From contig CM050454.1 in the NCBI GenBank assembly GCA_027563935.2, forward strand, positions 852,501-916,500: DNA of 64,000 nucleotides, read 5' to 3'. The notes below the pieces were generated by a model. The model was given only the letters and a program-made list of their open reading frames with translations, did not search any database and was not told the origin of the DNA. Both the position numbers and the translations under genes were made by a program. This document shows, piece by piece, positions 1-12,900 of this stretch. The stretch is from Costus lasius. Taxonomy: Eukaryota > Streptophyta > Magnoliopsida > Zingiberales > Costaceae. Within the stretch, counting starts at the first letter, position 1. Every line of letters starts with the position of its first letter.

Positions 1-331
1 CACCGTGGTATGATTATGAACTGCCTGTGCAGAACCAACTAGTGGCAAAAATTCCAGAAGAAACCGCTACCAAGCCGAGTCTGTCCCCTCCCTCCCTTGC
101 TCTCCACCGTCTGTCCCCTCTATGCTCGAGTCTTCACCTCCTTTCTCGCCCACTTCTTTTATTCTGATTCCATCGCCCCAAACGCTACCAAGCCGATGCC
201 TTATTCTCCCAGCACTCCTTTAATCCTTTACCTCCCGCCTTTAATCGCCTCCGCGGCTGGTAAAATTAAGCTCAATCATGCCAACGAGCCAGCCGCATCA
301 ACCAGAGCGAGCGAGCGCGAGGAGACGAAGA
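1..331. other. Upstream region of the CLAVATA1-like gene
   Basis: No coding feature is supported here. The stretch is C/T-rich and should hold the promoter-proximal region and 5' leader of the receptor kinase that starts at 332. A 14-base word, cgctaccaagccga, occurs twice (near 65 and 183). An in-frame ATG at 278 would add 18 residues, rich in Arg and Gln, in front of the signal peptide. I do not think it is the true start. Confidence 0.5.
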
Positions 332-3300
332 ATGAAGCCGTACCTGAGCCTCCTCCTGCTCTTGTTCTCCGTCGCGTCCCCCTTCGCCTTCGCTGCTTCT
401 GATCAAGGCGCCGGAGGCACAACCGACTTCGAAGCCCTACTGAAGCTGAAGGCCGCCTTGGTCGCGCCCGGATGCTCCGGCCTAGCCGACTGGCGCGCTG
501 ACGCCGCAGACCACTGCTCCTTCTCCGGCGTCACCTGCGACGCCGCGGGTGGCGTCATTGCCATCAATATCTCTTTCGCTGAACTCAACGGTACGCTTCC
601 ACCGGAGGTCGGTCTCCTCCGAGGCCTTGTCAATCTCAGTCTCTCCAGCTCCGGCCTTAGTAAATATCTACCTGTGGAGCTGGCCACCCTTCCTTCGCTC
701 CGCTTTCTCAACATCTCGTACAACTACTTCTCTGGCGAGTTCCCGGACGTCAGTCCCGGTGGGTTCCCGGTGCTGGAGTCCATCGATGCTTACAACAACA
801 ACTTGACCGGCCTGCTGCCGCAGGCGCTCGCTGCGGCGCCACGCCTCCGGTACCTCCACCTCGGCGGAAACTACTTTTATGGGGCAATCCCGGAGGCGTA
901 CTCCTCCATCGAGAACCTGGAGTACCTCGGCCTCAACGGGAACAGCCTCAGCGGGCCCGTCCCGGCAAGCCTCAGCCGGCTCTCTAAACTTAAGTATATG
1001 TACATCGGGTACTTCAACACGTACTCCGGTGGGATACCACCGGAGTTCGGAAGATTGTCGTCGTTGGTTCGCCTCAACATGGGCGGATGCAACCTCTCTG
1101 GCCCGATCCCGGCGACCCTTGGTCGATTGAAGAATCTCGATTCCCTTTTCCTCCAGGTCAATCGGCTTACCGGCACCATTCCGACGGAGCTTGGTGAGCT
1201 CAGCCATCTCATGTCACTCGATCTCTCCAACAATGAGCTGACCGGCGAGATTCCGGCGAGCTTTGCAAAGCTGAAGGAGCTCACGCTACTCAGCCTCTTC
1301 CGGAATCACCTGCGCGGTGGCGTCCCGCCGTACGTGGCAGACTTCCCAAATCTGGAGGTGCTACATCTGTGGGAGAACAACTTCACCATGCAACTCCCGG
1401 AATCACTCGGACGAAACGGCCGGTTTCTCATGTTGGACGTGGCCTCGAATCGGATCACGGGGACGATTCCGCCCGATCTCTGCGCCAGCGGCCGTCTCGA
1501 AACCTTGATTCTCATGAACAACGGCATCTTCGGATCAATTCCGGAGAAGCTCGGTGAGTGCAAATCGTTGACTCGGGTCCGACTCGCGAAGAACTTCCTG
1601 AATGGGAGTATCCCAGCCGGGTTCTTCAATCTGCCCTCCAACAACATGCTCGAGCTTAACGACAACTACCTCTCCGGAGAGTTGCCGTCGGTTGTCGCCG
1701 GTGATATGCTCGGCATGATCGTCCTATCTAACAACCTCATCACCGGCCCCCTCCCTCGCTCAATCGGCAGCCTCCACGCTCTCCAGGCTCTATTGCTGGA
1801 TTCCAATAAGTTATCCGGGACGATTCCGCGGGAGATCGGGCAGCTGAAACAACTGTCGAGATTCAACCTGAGCGGGAACAACTTCTCCGGCGACATCCCC
1901 GTTGATCTCACCCGGTGCACATCACTTGTCGCGGTCGATCTTAGTCGGAACCAGTTGAACGGCAAGATACCGAAGGAGATTACGGCGCTTCAGATTCTCA
2001 ACACTCTAAACTTATCACGAAATCGGATCTCCGGCGGGATCCCCTCGGAGATAAAATGGATGCGGAGCCTCACCACGCTCGACCTCTCGTATAACAGCCT
2101 CCAGGGCCAGATCCCGACGCAGGGCCAATTCCTGGTGTTCAACGAGAGTTGGTTCGAGGGGAACCCGGAGCTATGCGGACCACCGCTCCCTGTCCTCCTC
2201 CCTTGCGGGCCGGCGGAGGGCCACGACGGTGGCTCCGTCGATGGGGATGAACCGCCTCCACGGCAGTGGGATATGAAGCGGGCGCTGCCGTTGCTGGGCC
2301 TCGCGGCGGCAGCGAGTGTGCCACTGGCTGCGGCGGCAATGAAGGGGTGGAGGCTGTGGAGGGAGAGGAAGGGGCATCGGTCCAAGGCATGGAAGATGAC
2401 GGCGTTCCAGCGGCTGGACTTCACGGTGGAGGACGTGATGGAATGCCTGAAGGAGGACAACGTGATCGGGAAGGGCGGAGCGGGCATCGTGTACCGTGGG
2501 AGCATGGTAAGCGGGGCGGAGGTAGCGATCAAGAGACTGGTGGGGCGGGGCGCGGGGGCGGAGCACGACCGGGGGTTCACGGCGGAGGTGACCACGCTGG
2601 GGCGGATTCGACACCGTAACATCGTGCGGTTGCTGGGCTTCGTGGCGAATCGAGAGACGAACCTGCTGCTGTACGAGTACATGCCCAACGGAAGCTTGGG
2701 GGAGATGCTACACGGGAACAAGGGGGCGCACCTGGGTTGGGACGCGAGGTGGCGCATCGCTACGGAGGCGGCGAGGGGGCTGTGCTACCTGCACCATGAC
2801 TGCTCGCCGCTCATCCTCCACCGCGACGTCAAGTCCAACAACATCCTCCTCGACTCCAGCTTCGAGGCGCACGTCGCCGACTTCGGCCTCGCCAAGTTCC
2901 TCATCGACTCCGGCGCCTCCGAGTGCGTATCCTCCATCGCCGGCTCCTACGGCTACATTGCCCCTGGTAATAATTAGCACCCAAATCACTATTTCGTTTC
3001 TATTCGACCACGGTTGTAGATCTTCTTAGAGTTTTGTGGCTGGGCCCTCGATCCTATTGGGCCGCACTAAGGCCTTGGATTATGGTCTGAAGATAGGCTC
3101 CTAAGCCTCTCTCTAACTAGTGCTGATATGGACGGTTAGATCTGACTTGATTAAATATTTTGTTTATTCTATTTTGATTTTTGCTCACGGTAAAACATGC
3201 CAGATCGGACGGTCTATATCAACCTTCACAGGAGCGGCACCATAATATTTTTGCTCTAAGCCGTATGATCAAAGAGATAACACTCGTTTATTTTGATAGG

Positions 3301-3761
3301 CGGCTTTGTATTTGATCCAGCAATATTTGATTGAGACCATATCAGGCATTGTAAGTGTCGCTGCTATTTTTTTTTTAACAGAATACGCCTACACCCTGCG
3401 CGTCGACGAGAAGAGCGATGTCTACAGCTTCGGCGTCGTGCTGCTGGAGCTAATCACAGGCCGCCGGCCAGTCGGCGGCTTCGGAGATGGCGTCGACATC
3501 GTCCGATGGGTTCGCAAGACGATGTCCGAAGCAAGCGAAGCTACTGACTCGGCGGTGGCCATGCTCTCCATTGTCGACAAAAGGCTCGCCCCTGCTCCAA
3601 TGGACTTGATCACCACCCTATTCAAGGTGGCAATGCGGTGTGTGGAGGAGCAGAGCACCGACCGGCCAACCATGAGGGAGGTGGTGGTCATGCTCTCCAA
3701 TCCGAAACCACCATCACGACAGCCGCCGCCGCCGCCACCCGCTGATCTCCTCAGCTTATGA
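332..3761 (+). CDS. CLV1: CLAVATA1-like LRR receptor kinase
   Basis: Exons are 332-2966 and 3382-3761, joined over a 415 bp GT-AG intron that splits the Glu codon of the kinase APE-type motif ([19 protein letters not shown]). The protein is 1004 residues, close to known CLV1/FON1 proteins. In order it shows a signal peptide (about 1-21), a paired-Cys LRR cap (CSGLADW...CSFSGVTC), about 20 leucine-rich repeats, a Cys-pair cap ([13 protein letters not shown]), a transmembrane helix near 651-670, and a Ser/Thr kinase with Gly-loop GKGGAG (713), Lys734, HRD (Asp832) and DFG (850). All catalytic residues are present, so it should be an active kinase. In this family such receptors bind CLE peptides at the plasma membrane and restrict stem-cell number in shoot and floral meristems. 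I start at 332 because the signal peptide follows directly. A close paralogue of the BAM type is less likely, given the [15 protein letters not shown] sequence and the single intron. Confidence 0.93.
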
Positions 3762-4849
3762 AGCAATCCTCAGGTGGCTCAAATACTCCTAGTTAGTAAG
3801 GGTATAGTTGTATGGGGTTCTGTTCTGGTGCACATAATTCCCCACATTTTGGGTTAATTCCTACTGTTCAAAGCTACATGTTAGGATATATACGCTATAA
3901 GCTTATACTGCTATTAGTTGTGCCCCTTGAAATAAACTTGCATATAAATGTTAGAATTATATGGAGTTACTAAAGAATGATATGGCGTAAGGAGAAAATG
4001 GTGATGAAAATGTCTAACTTCACAACTATGCATAATAAATCAACAATGTATATATGAGCTGCAGAGGAAGGATTCTTTTGTGAATTCTCCCTGAGCTTCC
4101 CTTAAAAGATGAAAATCTACATAGAGGAAGTTTGCACGAGCCTCACCTTTGAGAAGATTTTTCTTGTAGTTGTATGTTTTAGATTTGGATGGGTAATATT
4201 ATCCCACGACAACTTATAGGCTATGTTTAGTTGGATGAATTCCACGATGGAAAGGATGAAAAGTACAATAAATCTAGATGAAAAACTATAGTATTATAGT
4301 GTTTTTTCCTCCTCTAATGTTGTTTTCTTGTGATCACCTTGTTCAGGACCTGATTAAATATTAGACCCGTCAACTAATATTTTATGTTGTGCTCCTCTCT
4401 GTGAGGGCCAACATATCCTTCTACGGTTCAATCTTTCTTTTTATTTCATCAAGTAAGAGTATGGATATTATAAAGACAATCTTGTATTTGATGTTGTAAA
4501 GCTTGTAGACCTGGATTGATTTGTTTGGTCAAAAATGTGGAATCTCATCTCTTGTTATACTTTGCTTGTGAGGAAGATGCCCCTTGGTGATCAGGACACT
4601 GATAATATTTTTGGGATGAGGCTGTTTAATTTATCCACTTGGAGTTTAAATTTTTAAGATTGTCAACAACATATGGCTCTTGAGTGGGTTGACCATGTGT
4701 GTGACTAGACTATAACTACGGCTTGAGATTTCTGTTAAGTGATTAACAAAAATACACTAGACTTGTAGACAAAGTATAGATGCATTGTATGTTTATTTAT
4801 CTTGCTTTAAAATTCATATTTGAGCCATAAGTTTTGTGCGCGCACCTTT
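3762..4849. other. Intergenic, AT-rich
   Basis: This is 3' flank of the CLAVATA1-like gene and then the tail side of the SKP1-like relic. I see no open frame with protein character, no RNA gene and no clear repeat structure. Confidence 0.5.
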
Positions 4850-5399
4850 TTCCTTTTCCATCACGGATCTCTGTAGGTCTCCTTTCTCCCATCATATCAG
4901 CGACAGTTTGGCAAGCCAGATTTTAACCAAACTGCTTATGTCCATATCGTGTGCTGCCTGAGCAAGAAAACAAGATAAATGGCAATATAACAAGCATGCA
5001 TCAAGAGTTCAATCTGGTAAGCAAGCAATAATATCAATAGCACAGTTGCTCAAAACATTGCAAAGTGCAATAGCTTTACTATAATAGGCTTTCAACCTGC
5101 AACACGAAAAGCAAGTGTGCTAAAGAAGCATAACTCAAGTGCACGCTAACAATTTTGATTAAGGCTAATTCTTCATAACATGCCTTGTTAAATGTTCCAA
5201 AGATTTTGCCAAATGCAAGTCTAGATATACTAATCAAATATGAAAAATATGCATTATAAGGTACAATTTCAAAACTTCATATACTTGTTCTCTTAATCAT
5301 GTTGATAATATGAACATAGGGTAAGCAACATACCATAACTACATGACTATATTATTCTCTCATATTATTATAACATATCTTTAATATTTCATGCCATCA

Positions 5400-5595
5400 G
5401 GCAATGGCGGAGCCACATGGAGGAGAGTGGGGTCCCCACTCAATTTTTCAAGTTAACTATATGTATATTTATATTTATAATATTATAAGCATAAAAATTT
5501 TAATTTGTCCTCACTAAAATTTTTTTTATCTTACTAATATTGTCTCTATATGCCTATTGCCCCCATATACCTTTGGTCCTAGATCCGTCACTGCC
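5400..5595. mobile_element. Small inverted-repeat (MITE-like) element
   Basis: The ends are GGCAATGGCGGAGCC on the left and the inverse of GGCAGTGACGGATCT on the right, an imperfect terminal inverted repeat around an AT-rich core of about 196 bp with no coding capacity. Flanks are atgccatca and attagcatca, a possible imperfect 9-10 bp target duplication. That would fit a Mutator-like family, but family assignment is a guess. It lies inside the intron of the SKP1-like relic. Confidence 0.55.
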
Positions 5596-6084
5596 ATTAG
5601 CATCAGGCATCCTTGCTTTAACCCTCTGGTGTTGGAGAAAAAGTCAACATCCTTCCCTTCAAGAGATGGAAAAAGTTAGACTACAAATACATGTTCCAAC
5701 CCATCCAATCATGATGGTAAAAAATGAATATACCTCAAGAATCATCAACAAGAAGCCCTATAGCATAGTCATATGCCATACGGAAATTTATCATAAGACT
5801 CAATTATGGTGGCCTTTGTTATAGCAGTAGTTATGCAAAATTTAATAGCATAAAATAATGTTCTGATGAATATTGCATCCACTCATGAATATGTGTTATG
5901 AAATATCTGTGATATCTGATAGGACACAATAATCTTTGAGAGAAAATGGTATATTACCTTGTAGAGATTAATCTATAGTCACCAAAAGTGTTCAAGTTGC
6001 ATTTCTTTAGTTAAAGAATAATTAATGTGGTATTGACTTGTTTCTGTGCAATTTTAACAGTGCCACAATAACCTCATTGATGAT

Positions 6085-6960
6085 ATGCTAGCAATATTTG
6101 AAGAAGTATGCATTAAACTTATGATTGTCACAGTAACCTCCTTTATCACTATTGTCATCATGATCATATCCATGATATCCGTCTATCCTTCCTAGAACCT
6201 CCACACAAAGTAAGACTAATTGATGCTTCAGCAAGATTTCATGCTCCTTCGGCTTAAGTAGATCTTTCATTGATAAAGCAAGAGCAAATAGTTTATGCAA
6301 GAATATCATCGTTTTCTTTTCAATATCTACCTCGAATATAATCTCATCCTGATCATTTAATATATTTGTAGCTGAATCTTTGCTTCTTTCTCTAATGGAG
6401 TTGTAAAAATATAACATGTTTGAATCTCTTTCCATTAATATTTCCTCACTAGAAACTCCTTAGATCAAGCTCTTAGATCTTGCTTGACCTCTACAATTAT
6501 TTTCATTAAGATAAATATAAGAATGCCACCAAGTTCCCAAAACCACTATGTGCCAATATTCTTCAACAACTTGAAAGAAACCATGGTGGTTAATCTAAGA
6601 ATTAAAAAACTTGAACTTTGCACCTTTGTTATCATGGTCTCCTAAGTTAATTAATATTAGGAAGTGATTAGAAACAACCCGTTAAGGTAATAATATAATA
6701 TTGGCATTCATATGATACTTAATATACTCATGGTTCACAAGCACAGTTCGATTTAAACCAAATACACCTCTTGTTAGGTAATATGTTTGACCATATAAAT
6801 TGAGTACTCTTCCATTTTAAGTTAGATACGGACACATGGTGCAAGAGATTAGCATAACATTTAAAAAGAATTGAAAAATGTCATATTAAAATCCCTTGGA
6901 ATCATCCACAGACCAAACAAGGCACCAACAAAGTCTTGTAAGGCATTCCACGTATTTATA
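6085..6960 (-). pseudogene. LINE (L1-type) retroelement relic
   Basis: Read on the minus strand with several frame changes, this stretch keeps recognisable pieces of a plant L1 ORF2. Near 6940 there is WNALQDFVGALF followed by MIPRDFN, the endonuclease motif usually seen as xxGDFN. Then come NRTVLVNHEYIKYH, SNHFLILINLGDH and HHGFFQVVEEYW, which resemble the segment between endonuclease and reverse transcriptase. The open frame 6435-6088 has ERDSNMLYFYNSIRERSKDS, resembling the ERNTKFFH-type block. Frameshifts and stops show it is long dead. The reverse transcriptase core is not visible. It sits in the intron of the SKP1-like relic. Confidence 0.72.
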
Positions 6961-8327
6961 TAGTCTAAAATCAGAATAGGGGTCATAACAAATAGATAAT
7001 TGGAAGCATGGAAGATTATGCATGCTGTCTAAAATAATCCCTAAAAATTACTTGGCTTGAAGAATTTATCACCTAATCATTAAAGTTAAGTCAGATTATA
7101 AATACATTAAATACACCCCGATGGACTAAAGGATAGTCATTAAAGAAAGCAAAGTGTTTAAAAGTTTAAAATTTCTATTTGTTTTGTATTTCACTTTTCT
7201 TTCAATTTGTTCACCTTCCCATCTTTCTACAACCATATAATTGCTATATGCCTATATCAACATGTATAGTACATAAGACTATTTCCTTATGTCGTCTATT
7301 TTTACCAACTAACAATTACCAAAAGAAAATAGCTTTCGTGCAAAAATTAAGTAGTTCAAATTTGTAATACTTTATCATCAAATAAAATCCTCCAAGAGCT
7401 ATGTGGAAATGATTGTGTGCATGGCATGTGAACCGACGCTTTACAGCTATCAGATCAAAGTGCACAAATGCACATGATAAACAACATGCGCGGGAGCTTA
7501 TGTGGAGAGGACAACATTTTTTAACATGCATCAAACAAGCACACAAGGGTCCTACATAAGATTTTTCCTTTGGGACCCTCTACAGGATTTTATTCCTTAT
7601 CATTATAGTTTGATTTAGTGTGACAACCAACCATGCACCTAGAAATATATGAATGTTAAGAGAATTATCAAACATTCATTTAATTGATTTGGATCGAAAA
7701 AAGATCAAATAATTGAGGGTTGCATAAATTTCCAGCATAAAAGAAAATAAAATTTGAAGAACATGTAACCTTTAAAATAATACTTTATTTTTTGAGCAGT
7801 TACAACAGCAACACGCGCACGACCGATCAATAACATCCAGTCGATTTGCACAAATCATATTCCACAATTATGTAAGAAGATTAAATAACAATCAGCATCG
7901 CTGTCAGGAAAATCATACCAAGCAGCAATAACACGAATAAAAGAATCCAACATCGTGCAAGAAATCGTTAAATGCATATCTTGATAACAGAGAAATCAAG
8001 GATCGTATAGAGCCGTTGAATTTTTTTTACCAGTATTAGGTCGAAGAGGATGTTCTGGTCGACTTTCAAGAACTCCTTGCCCCAACGCTCGAGATTGATT
8101 TCGCGAGAGGGGGAGTTATCGCCCAGAATCCTGGCGTCGTCGTGGAGGAACTCGATGGCCTTAGAGAGGACGGATCCGCTAACGTTGTGGAGGGGGACGG
8201 GGTCGCGGACGGAGCTGAAGTCATCGAGGAGGAAGTTGACCATCGCCTCCTGACGCGCCACCGACTCGTCCTCATCGAAGAGCTGCCCATCCGATCTCCG
8301 GAGCACCGTCCCGTCATCGGAAGACAT

Positions 8328-9932
8328 GGAGAAACAATTAAAACCCCAAAAAGTAAGGGGGAACCAAAAAGGAGAGAGGGCGCCGACGGGCATGGATGTG
8401 CTTCAATTTATAGCGGTTCCTCGTGCTCTAAAGGGGTCATTTCAATTTTCAAATGGTTCTACTTACCTATACAAATTTTTTTCAATACAATATAATCTAA
8501 ATTTACTTATAATTTAATTTTTTTAAAAAAAAATAAAAATTTTATTTAAATCAAAAATCTAATTAATGAATTATGTGTACCAACTACCATGAACTTTCAT
8601 TCATATGAATTCGTATGAAGAAATAGTTTATTTTTTCAAAAAATTCATAGGTTTTTTTTTGCATGAAATAAGATTTTATTCAAAATCAAACATTGAATAA
8701 ATAGGATGGTCTTTGAATTTTAAATTTAACTTTTTATTAAATTGTACAAAGATAAAAATACATTATACAATATAATGATGAAGAAAGTCATGTGAGTCCT
8801 CCATCTATTATTCATATGATTTTGCTTCCTTCATCTCAAATCATTGTAATTAATAAATCAAGTATATACGTGCCTCTTGCAAATCATTGTAATTAATGTT
8901 TCCATAGTTTCCATTTCTTTCTCCATCACATGAGGGATACGCATGAACCTTATTAGCGGCAAATGCAAAAATAGCACTTGCCTCAATCCACATTGAGCTA
9001 GGGTGAATAAAAACAATATTAGACAAAACCAAAATGCTTATCCATTACTATAGCTATAAGCCAATAAATAGACCATGTGCTTGTTGATGATCAAAACCCT
9101 AGTTACAAATGAGCCCTAAACTAATTGAGACTACTCTATGCCAACAAGTAAAATATGTACTCTAATGGTAATCAATGCTCTCAAACCCTCTTTATGAAGT
9201 TTAGATGGAAGAATGCCAACATGGCCAAGGCTAGATCTAAGTTAACTATGGACTGCTCAATCGGATAGGTCATGCGCTTAGACAATGGCCAAAATCCAAG
9301 CCTCATCTACCTCAACTCTTCCACACCTAAATTAGGATGTCACCCATCGATTTCACGTGGATCTAATGCTAACGGATACCCGAGCATCTCAACAGAAGTA
9401 AGCATTCAAGACCGAAGTTCACAAACCATATTCCTTGTGCCCAAGTTCCAATGGGCTATGCACTGCTTCGACTAGCCCCTACCGCGGCCCAACCCTTCGG
9501 ATCAAATCTAGACAAAGCACGGTAACAATTAGGAATCAACCTTGGCTCAGTGGAAGTGCAGAACCCTCCTATGGTCCTCGAATACATGCAGTGTGCATGT
9601 GCCGGCGGGTCAGAAACGTGCTCAGCATATGTTCAGCAGAAAGTTTGATGACCAGTGCTGATGCATCATAATCCAACAGCCACAACAGATGGATGCCTGT
9701 GTCGGCCAGCCGTACGAGGGCTCTGCATTCAGAGAACCCTCTACAGCCACCCTACAGGGGGTTTTTATCCTCTGTCCAGTATCACAAACCAAAAATATCT
9801 ACAAAGCATCCGAGAAAAGTTCTTTCCGGCAATTTGGGTTTCACAACCACAGACCATTCCGAGTCACATTAGATTCATCAGCGAGTACAAATTAACTAAA
9901 GCTTAAAAATGTCAGAACAAACTTTGAATATA
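8328..9932. other. Spacer between the two SKP1 genes
   Basis: It holds the putative promoter of the SKP1-like relic (near 8330-8500) and the 3' flank of the intact SKP1 gene. Around 9270-9900 the base composition is noticeably higher in GC than its surroundings, but I recognise no protein or repeat family there. No supported gene. Confidence 0.4.
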
Positions 9933-12900
9933 TCATTCGAAGGCCCATTGATTCTCCCTACGAACCTCTTCCTCTTCTTCGGGAGTGAAGTCATTCTTTA
10001 TGTTGAAGGTTTTACGGATCTCCTCAGGCGTCTTCCCCTTGATCATGTCAGCCACCGTTTGGCAAGTCAAATCCAGCAGCCCTTTTATGTTCAGATAATT
10101 TGCGGCCTGAATGCAGAAGTTCATTAAGAAAAAAAAGCTCATAATATAGATACGGCATGCATCATTGACAGATGATTCATTTGAACAGAATTTAACATAA
10201 TATAGAGATCGGAAAACTGTTTAAGCTTGAATTGGCGAATAAAATCAAAGAGCTTCCTCTCATGTTGATATATCAACTCCCCAAAAGATGTATGGATACA
10301 AGAAATTGCTAGGTTCCCACAACTAGGTAGTACACTTCTAGACATGAAGCAAACAGATCTCTACTATATGAACGAGGAAACATAATCCAAGCATAGACAC
10401 ACAAAAAACCATTCTATTTAACATGAATTTGACTACCTAACAGAGCACAAGAACTGATCAACATGAAGGATCACTAGTCTAAGAATGTATCCAAATGCCC
10501 GACATTATGTTCTTGTTTGATAAACTCAATCATATCACATCCTAACCATGTTTCTCAAAGGATGGCAAAATATACTATTGATATGAGAAAACCAAAACGT
10601 TAACTCTCTTTGCTTTTTAATGGATCAGTCAGCTTGCGGCCGAAGTCCATTCTCATTTATTAGTCAACTATTTAACATGCATTATCTTATGTTCATATCC
10701 AAAAAAGAATGATGTCAATTAAAAGAAGTATTAGAATTTTAATAATTTTCCTTCACATAAACAAACATTTAAATCTATATATGTTCACAAATGTAAGCTT
10801 AAATTAGATATACATTATATGAATCGTACAGTTTTAAATTTGTGCTTAAATAGAGCAAAAGGCTGGTCTGGTTTACGAGCCTAGACAAAACAATCATTTC
10901 TACACAACATTGGCATAATACATAATGAATGAAATAATCGTTTTTATTTAACATCATTGATCAATCTAACTCCAAATTCCAAAATGAGATTTGCATATTT
11001 TAGAAAACTAAATAATTGACTTTTTCATAAGTGCAATTTTTGTTACTTGAATTTGCTACTTATAAATTATACTTTACAAGCAAGGTTTAAAAAACCGTTC
11101 CGGCGACTCGGTCCGGCGAGCCACCGGACCGGTACGGTACCGTGCATACCGGATGGAACCGACGAGCGAAATCAGCGGACGGCGTTAGCGGAAGCCAGCG
11201 ATGGAAGCTTCGATTGAAGCTTCTGCCGCAACTCCCGATGCCGTCCGCCAGCTTCCGTCAGCCGTCCGTCTGCTCCCACCACGTTCCGAACCGGTAGCCC
11301 AGCGGACCGGTAAGTACCGAGGATACCGCTCGGTTCGGAACAAAATTGGAAACACTGTTTACAAGTAAACAATTATAAATCATACAGATCTATTATTATA
11401 ACTAGATAGCTCCAATCCAAAATGAGGTTTGTATGTTTTAGAAAACTAAATATTTGACTTTTCATAAGTGCAATTTTTTTTATTTGAACTTGCTACTTAT
11501 AAGTTACTTACAAGTAAACAATTATAAATCATATAAATCTATTATTTTAACTAGATTGCTGGTAAATTATTTTGATTAGCAAGTAGGCTAGTGCAATCTC
11601 CATTAATTTAGGTGAACTACTATCTTTCCTACATAAGTTTGACGAACTTGCTCAACATTTTAAACTTGTTTCACCTTGGTACAAATTGTTCAAGTGATGT
11701 CTCTTTTTTCCTCACTTCAATTGACTAATAATCTTTTGAAATTTCTAATGAAATTATAGTTCATACCCTAATCACTTCTCAGAATCTATCCAAGTGAAAT
11801 GTTTATACTTTGTTTGGTCAGATCATGTGAGAAGGGTAGAAATAGCTAGGGCTCTATTCAGTTTCACAGTGGGAATATTTTTATAAGTTCAGACGCAGGT
11901 AGCATTCTCTTGGGGAACATTCAGGTCACATATGCATCCATTAACATATAACGAATCGGAAACGAAAGTAGTCTAGAAGTGTACAAAGCTACTTTATTAT
12001 CTTTATCTACATGCATCAATCCACTAGCATCATAATGCTCATCTCACAAAGAACACTCTTCCCACTATTAAGGCTGAGAAATTTCCTTCACGCACTTGAT
12101 ATAAAAGTTAAACACTACGTCAATATACTGGAACGTGTTTAAAAGAAAGCACTTGTACAAGCCTTATATTTAATCAATCCAAAAAGAAAGAAGTGTGTAG
12201 AATTGCCATTTCAACAAACAGAACAAGTAAAACAAAGAAGTTACATGAGATGTCTGGCAGTTAATAGGATAGAAGGAATGAGTAAAATGGATAGGAAATG
12301 TCCCACAGCAAGAAATCCAATGGAATCATGCAACAGAAAAGAATCATGAAAGATTTAAAAAGTAAAAAAATAGTAACGTGGAAGAGAAATTGTGCATCGT
12401 ATTCTGGAAATAGTGCAAAGAATTACCTGCAGCTAGTCCAACTTAAAAATTTTAGAAAATGCAAAAACACTGAAGCCAAAAGATTGAAAATGAAGTATTT
12501 AGGTTTCAAGATGCTAAAGATAATAGGATCTTGCAATTCACTTGGCTTTCACATCTTAGAACACAAAGCAATAAAAAACTGATAAAAGATATGCTTGTAA
12601 CAAAGCAACACTCACCCTAGACGCTCTACAGCCAATGTGTTCAATCTTTGTTCTTAATCACTGAATCTTCTTACATTGCAAAGTTATAAACAAAGTGAGA
12701 GGAAAACATATCTGTACATATAGGAGTTTAATTAACCTTTACTCTAGGCAAACAGGGATATATAGTATTCTTTGAAAAAAATACAAATTATTAACTGTTG
12801 CAATGCTCACTTTTCACATCAAAAATACATATGATCAATACTCGCCAGAAGCTCTAAAATTGAATGATTTAGAAAAAAAATCTATTAACTGTGAAAGAAA

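Larger units (their letters stand above)
4850..8327 (-). pseudogene. SKP1-like gene, exon 2 frameshifted
   Basis: Exon 1 (8327-8031, 99 codons) encodes a divergent SKP1 N-terminal (BTB/POZ-like) half: MSSDDGTVLRRSDGQLF through WGKEFLKVDQNILFDLIL. It ends at the same FDLIL|GT splice point as the intact SKP1 gene next door. A 3073 bp intron follows. The matching second exon is recognisable at 4957 downward after a TCAG acceptor. It starts AAHDMDISSLVK, and then the homology to LTCQTVADM continues only in another frame (LACQTVADMMGERRPTEIRD). In the starting frame a stop comes after 21 codons. Past the shifted part the usual acidic C-terminus ending ENQWAFE is absent. Exon 2 carries most of the F-box-binding surface, so a product of about 120 residues would probably not work as an SCF adaptor. 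Probably a decaying tandem duplicate; expression of a truncated protein cannot be excluded. Confidence 0.72.

Noticed and set aside
668..1207. Antisense frames over the CLAVATA1-like exon (also 1990-2757)
   Set aside because: They are shadows of the GC-rich LRR and kinase coding sequence.
12298..12582. 94-residue Lys-rich frame in the SKP1 intron
   Set aside because: No family resemblance, AT-rich composition, and it lies inside a well-supported intron.
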